Of a DNA stretch of 64,000 nt, positions 60,945 through 64,000 are shown one piece after another. The stretch is from Streptomyces sp. NBC_00271. Its GTDB lineage: Bacteria; Actinomycetota; Actinomycetes; Streptomycetales; Streptomycetaceae. A model generated the notes under the pieces. It saw only the letters and a list, made by a program, of their open reading frames with translations, was not told where the DNA came from and made no database searches. Each line of letters begins with the position of its first letter. Position 1 is the stretch's first letter. The position numbers and the translations under genes were made by a program. The stretch spans positions 7,936,001 to 8,000,000 of the forward strand of contig NZ_CP108070.1 in the NCBI RefSeq assembly GCF_036178845.1, in the 5' to 3' direction.

Positions 60945-61636
60945 CCACCGTGCTCATCGTGGACGACCAGCCACTGCAACGCCTCGGCTTCCGGATGCTC
61001 CTGGAGAGCACCCCCGACACCGAAGTCGTCGGCGAGGCGGCCCACGGCGCCGACGCCGTCCGCAGGGCCGCCGAACTGCGCCCGGACGTGATCCTCATGG
61101 ACGTACGGATGCCCGGCATGGACGGCATCGAGGCCACCCGTCGCGTGGTCGCCTCCGGTGACCGCTCCCGCGTCCTCATCCTGACCACGTTCGATCTGGA
61201 CGAATACGCCCACGCGGCGCTGCGCGCGGGAGCCAGCGGATTCCTCCTCAAGGACGCCCACCCCGAGGAACTGCTGGCCGGTATCCGCGCGGTCGCGGCG
61301 GGCGACGCGGTGATCGCCCCCGCACTGACCCGCCGCCTCCTGGACGCCTACGCCAAGCACCTGCCCCGGAATGCGTCCGGTCGGCCGGGTGCGTCGGGTC
61401 CAAGGACGGCGGACGACCCCCGGGTGCGCGCTCTCACCGAACGGGAGTACGAGATCTTCGTCGCCATAGGCCAGGGCTGGAGCAACAGCGAGATCGCCGA
61501 ACGCCTGGTCGTCGCGGAATCCACCGTGAAGACCCATGTCGGCCGGGTCCTGGCGAAGGTGGGAGCCCGCGACCGCGTCCAGGCGGTCATCCTCGCCTAC
61601 GACCTCGGCCTCGCCCACCCGAACCCACCCGACTAG
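60941..61636 (+). CDS. NarL/LuxR response regulator (module 2)
   Basis: A 231-aa regulator from GTG 60941 with GGAGG upstream. The receiver has [13 protein letters not shown], phospho-acceptor Asp in [13 protein letters not shown] and Lys in FLLKDAHP. The helix-turn-helix is [17 protein letters not shown]...[15 protein letters not shown]. It is coupled to the kinase and probably controls the module 2 ABC genes. Confidence 0.94.
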   Translation: MTTVLIVDDQPLQRLGFRMLLESTPDTEVVGEAAHGADAVRRAAELRPDVILMDVRMPGMDGIEATRRVVASGDRSRVLILTTFDLDEYAHAALRAGASGFLLKDAHPEELLAGIRAVAAGDAVIAPALTRRLLDAYAKHLPRNASGRPGASGPRTADDPRVRALTEREYEIFVAIGQGWSNSEIAERLVVAESTVKTHVGRVLAKVGARDRVQAVILAYDLGLAHPNPPD

Positions 61637-61678
61637 CCAGGCGGCGGGGCGGCGGGGTGGCGTACGCGGGCATGCCGA

Positions 61679-61717
61679 GCGCCCGCCCTCCCGCTGGGGG
61701 AGTCAGAGGGCGGGCGC
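61679..61717. terminator. bidirectional terminator, module 2 / YceI
   Basis: The 12-bp stem GCGCCCGCCCTC (61679-61690) with GAGGGCGGGCGC (61706-61717) lies between the convergent response regulator and YceI genes. Confidence 0.8.
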
Positions 61718-61745
61718 GCTCAGGACACCGGCGTGAGTCGAGGGC

Positions 61746-62360
61746 TCAGGCCTTCTTGATCGCCGAGATGTCGAAGGTCAGCTTGATCTTGTCGGAGACG
61801 AGGACGCCACCGGTCTCCAGGGCCGCGTTCCAGGTGAGGCCCCACTCGGACCGCAGGATCTCCGCCTTGCCCTCGAAACCGACGCGCTCGTTGCCGAAGG
61901 GGTCCTTCGCGGAGCCGTTGAACTCCAGGTCGATGGAGAGCGGCTTGGTGACGCCGAGGATCGACAGGTCGCCGGTGATCCGGTAGTCGTCGCCGCCGAG
62001 GGCCTCCGCCTTGGTGGAGCGGAAGGTCATGGTCGGGAACTCGTCGATCTTGAAGAAGTCGGAGCTCTTCAGGTGGCCGTCACGGTCCGCGGAGCCCGTC
62101 TCGATGCTTTCCATCTTGACGTCGATCGTGGCGGTGGACTTGGACGGGTCCGTGCCGTCCAGGTGCAGGGTGCCGTCGAAGTCCTGGAAGTAGCCCTTGA
62201 CGTTCGTCACCATGGCGTGACGGGCGACGAAACCGATCTCCGAGTGGGACGGGTCGATCGTGTATTCGCCGGTGAGCGCGGCGAGTTCGGGGCTCACAGC
62301 GGCGGGGGCGGTGGTCGCGGCGGCGGGGGTGTCGGTGGTCTTGCGGCCGAAGATGCCCAT
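61746..62360 (-). CDS. YceI-family lipid-binding protein
   Basis: A 204-aa protein of the YceI/TTHA0802 polyisoprenoid-binding lipocalin-like family. The conserved start is YTIDPSHSEIGFVARHAMV; HLKSSDFFKIDEFPTMTF and GDLSILGVTKPLSIDLE follow. There is no signal peptide; the N-terminus is a short Ala/Thr-rich arm after GIFGRK. A sigma-R-like promoter and two TTCAAC-type sites precede it, so oxidative or thiol stress control is possible. Confidence 0.93.
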   Translation of the reverse strand: MGIFGRKTTDTPAAATTAPAAVSPELAALTGEYTIDPSHSEIGFVARHAMVTNVKGYFQDFDGTLHLDGTDPSKSTATIDVKMESIETGSADRDGHLKSSDFFKIDEFPTMTFRSTKAEALGGDDYRITGDLSILGVTKPLSIDLEFNGSAKDPFGNERVGFEGKAEILRSEWGLTWNAALETGGVLVSDKIKLTFDISAIKKA

Positions 62361-62424
62361 GACGTGCTCCTAGGGGGACGGGTCGCGGTTTCGTCGGGAA
62401 GCCGAAAGCCGCGGCAGAGAGTTT

Positions 62425-62438
62425 GTTGAAGATTCAAC
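62425..62438 (-). promoter_or_regulatory. TTGAA-type palindrome before YceI
   Basis: GTTGAA-GA-TTCAAC is a perfect inverted repeat just downstream of the predicted YceI promoter. A related GTTCAAGTTTCAAC lies at 62471-62484 on the other side. MarR-type repressors bind sites of this form; none is encoded next to it. Confidence 0.5.
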
Positions 62439-62444
62439 GAGGCC

Positions 62445-62470
62445 AACAAGGGAGACAGTAGACCTATTCC
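62445..62470 (-). promoter_or_regulatory. sigma-R-like promoter of YceI
   Basis: On the minus strand GGAAT (62466-62470) is followed after exactly 18 bases by GTT (62445-62447), the published S. coelicolor SigR consensus GGAAT-N18/19-GTT. It lies about 85 bases upstream of the YceI start. Confidence 0.55.
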
Positions 62471-62484
62471 GTTCAAGTTTCAAC

Positions 62485-62787
62485 ATCATCCGCCATGTGT
62501 TTACGACGTTACGTCGCGCTTCGTCGACCCGCTTCCCGGCGGTCACTCTCCGCTCTCCCGCGGCAGCCCGCGTATCCTCGCTCCACCTGGACGGGGGTCG
62601 GGCGGACGGTGCGGTGTACGCCGAACGGGTGCCGTGCAAGGCGCCGTGTCACTCTAGGGATGGCATGGGCCCCTCACGAATGTGAGCGGACTCTCAGCCC
62701 GCGGCTTTGTGTGACCTCTACAAGCCAGATGCCCTCTGAGCAGTCAGATCGCCTGCATCCCGTCGCGGTTCTGTTCAGGGGTACCAG
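62485..62787. other. intergenic region upstream of accB
   Basis: About 300 bp without a supportable gene. It contains small inverted repeats (GACGT-T-ACGTC near 62509 and CTCAC-GAAT-GTGAG near 62674), but no promoter pair I can defend. Confidence 0.5.
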
Positions 62788-62832
62788 GAAAACGGGCCGG
62801 AGACTGTACGGAGTCGACGGCCCGGTTTTCTT
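62788..62832 (+). promoter_or_regulatory. T-tailed hairpin just upstream of accB
   Basis: GAAAAC-GGGCC pairs with GGCCC-G-GTTTTC with a bulged base, and an inner GACT/AGTC stem closes the loop. The 3' side ends in TTTTCTTGTT. It lies about 25 bases before the accB start and could be an intrinsic attenuator or a terminator of upstream transcription. Confidence 0.45.
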
Positions 62833-62855
62833 GTTCGACTTCGTATGGTCGCTAC

Positions 62856-64000
62856 ATGACCGTTTTGGATGAGGCCGCACCCTCAGGCGAACCCACGGAC
62901 GCACGCGGGCGCGTGGCCGAACTGCACGCGATTCGTGCGGCGGCGCTGCGAGGACCCAGCGAGAAGGCGACCGAGGCGCAGCACGCCAAGGGCAAGCTGA
63001 CCGCCCGGGAGCGCATCGCCCTGCTGCTGGACGAAGGCAGCTTCCAGGAGGTCGAGCAGTTGCGCCGGCACCGGGCGACCGGGTTCGGTCTGGAGGCCAG
63101 GAAGCCGTACACCGACGGTGTCGTCACCGGCTGGGGCACGGTGGAGGGCCGTACGGTCTTCGTCTACGCGCACGACTTCCGTATCTTCGGCGGTGCGCTG
63201 GGCGAGGCGCACGCCACGAAGATCCACAAGATCATGGACATGGCCATCGCGGCCGGCGCGCCGCTGGTCTCCCTCAACGACGGTGCGGGCGCCCGCATCC
63301 AGGAGGGCGTGAGTGCGCTCGCCGGCTACGGCGGCATCTTCCAGCGCAACACGAAGGCGTCGGGCGTCATCCCGCAGATCTCGGTGATGCTCGGCCCGTG
63401 CGCGGGCGGCGCCGCCTACAGTCCCGCGCTGACGGACTTCGTGTTCATGGTCCGCGAGACCTCGCAGATGTTCATCACCGGCCCCGACGTCGTCAAGGCG
63501 GTCACCGGCGAGGAGATCACCCAGAACGGGCTCGGCGGCGCCGACGTCCACGCGGAGACCTCCGGTGTCTGTCACTTCGCGTACGACGACGAGGAGACCT
63601 GCATCGCGGAGGTGCGCTACCTCCTGTCGATGCTCCCGCAGAACAACCGCGAGAACCCGCCGCACGCGACCTCGCAGGACCCCGCGGACCGCCGCTCGGA
63701 CGTCCTCCTGGACCTGGTCCCGGCGGACGGCAACCGGCCGTACGACATGACGAAGGTCATCGAGGAGATCGTCGACGACGGCGACTGCCTGGAGGTCCAC
63801 GAGCGCTGGGCCCGCAACATCATCTGCGCGCTGGCCCGCCTTGACGGCCAGGTGGTGGGCATCGTCGCCAACCAGCCGCAGTCCCTCGCGGGCGTGCTGG
63901 ACATCGAGGCCTCCGAAAAAGCTGCGCGCTTTGTCCAGATGTGTGACGCTTTTAATATTCCGATCGTCACCCTCCTGGATGTTCCCGGATTCCTGCCCGG
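62856..64000 (+). CDS. accB: acyl-CoA carboxylase carboxyltransferase beta subunit, 5' part
   Basis: The first 381 codons of the beta subunit that transfers carboxyl from biotin to acetyl- or propionyl-CoA for malonyl- and methylmalonyl-CoA supply. The frame runs off the window. Motifs are QHAKGKLTARERIALLLDEG, DFRIFGGALGEAHA, LNDGAGARIQEGV, the oxyanion GPCAGGAAYSPALTDF, and the start of the second half (IVANQPQSLAGVLDIEASEKAARF in pieces, DVPGFLP). The N-terminus MTVLDEAAPSGEPTDARG resembles the SCO5535-type AccB rather than PccB as I recall them. No strong ribosome site precedes ATG 62856. Confidence 0.92.
   Translation, partial: MTVLDEAAPSGEPTDARGRVAELHAIRAAALRGPSEKATEAQHAKGKLTARERIALLLDEGSFQEVEQLRRHRATGFGLEARKPYTDGVVTGWGTVEGRTVFVYAHDFRIFGGALGEAHATKIHKIMDMAIAAGAPLVSLNDGAGARIQEGVSALAGYGGIFQRNTKASGVIPQISVMLGPCAGGAAYSPALTDFVFMVRETSQMFITGPDVVKAVTGEEITQNGLGGADVHAETSGVCHFAYDDEETCIAEVRYLLSMLPQNNRENPPHATSQDPADRRSDVLLDLVPADGNRPYDMTKVIEEIVDDGDCLEVHERWARNIICALARLDGQVVGIVANQPQSLAGVLDIEASEKAARFVQMCDAFNIPIVTLLDVPGFLP

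Noticed and set aside
62495..62872. 125-codon plus-strand frame before accB (MCLRRYVAL...)
   Set aside because: It overlaps the accB start in another frame, lacks a ribosome site and has the composition of non-coding GC-rich DNA.

Overview
The window is high-GC DNA with strongly biased third codon positions, frequent GTG starts and 4-bp ATGA/GTGA gene overlaps. The gene families (LuxR-type LAL regulator, PucR regulator, DUF5988, acyl-CoA carboxylase beta subunit of AccB type, ABC-2/NarL modules) point to a Streptomyces chromosome. The gene order resembles the conserved core region I remember from S. coelicolor around SCO5510-SCO5535, but that is recollection, not a search. I see no prophage, integrase, IS element, tRNA, rRNA or CRISPR array.

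Layout. 1-3735: end of a D-2-hydroxyacid dehydrogenase, a small His-rich ORF, and a membrane PAS-GGDEF-EAL protein. 3769-9449: branched-chain amino acid and serine synthesis, with an ilvB leader peptide and attenuator, ilvB, ilvN, ilvC and serA. 9533-15542: a LAL regulator, an 89-bp tandem repeat array and an MFS exporter divergent from its TetR. 15634-20960: a MocR remnant, then the proline catabolism locus (PucR regulator, proline dehydrogenase, P5C dehydrogenase, prolyl-iminopeptidase-like hydrolase). 20992-27874: DUF5988, a GH97 glycosidase, a LysR/MFS pair, a 42-aa conserved-looking peptide behind a structured leader, and a Tat lipoprotein phosphatase. 28017-30414: leuB and ilvE. 30628-34475: a TTA-containing membrane protein, a KamA-like radical SAM enzyme and an NCS1 permease. 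34619-40141: a urease-like/agmatine deiminase operon with its own TetR, then an MHS-type transporter. 40200-42030: a second attenuator (Ile leader) and cimA.

42285-49033: a divergent secreted GH30/GH3 glucanase pair, then a Gly-rich membrane protein. 49126-61636: MarR/FUSC, followed by two paralogous ABC-2 transporter plus NarL-type two-component modules separated by a DUF4180 gene and a methyltransferase. 61746-64000: a YceI gene with a sigma-R-like promoter, then the start of accB, which runs off the window.

How the genes work together. ilvBNC, leuB, ilvE and cimA form a dispersed pathway for Ile, Val and Leu. Two of its operons have leader peptides rich in rare codons for the regulated amino acids, followed by a hairpin and T-run. 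The most unusual locus is 34476-38734. It encodes a fused UreA-UreB, a UreC with an altered active-site flap, agmatine deiminase and TetR, with no urease accessory genes nearby. I suggest, as a hypothesis only, that this amidohydrolase acts on a substituted urea such as N-carbamoylputrescine made by the neighbouring deiminase.
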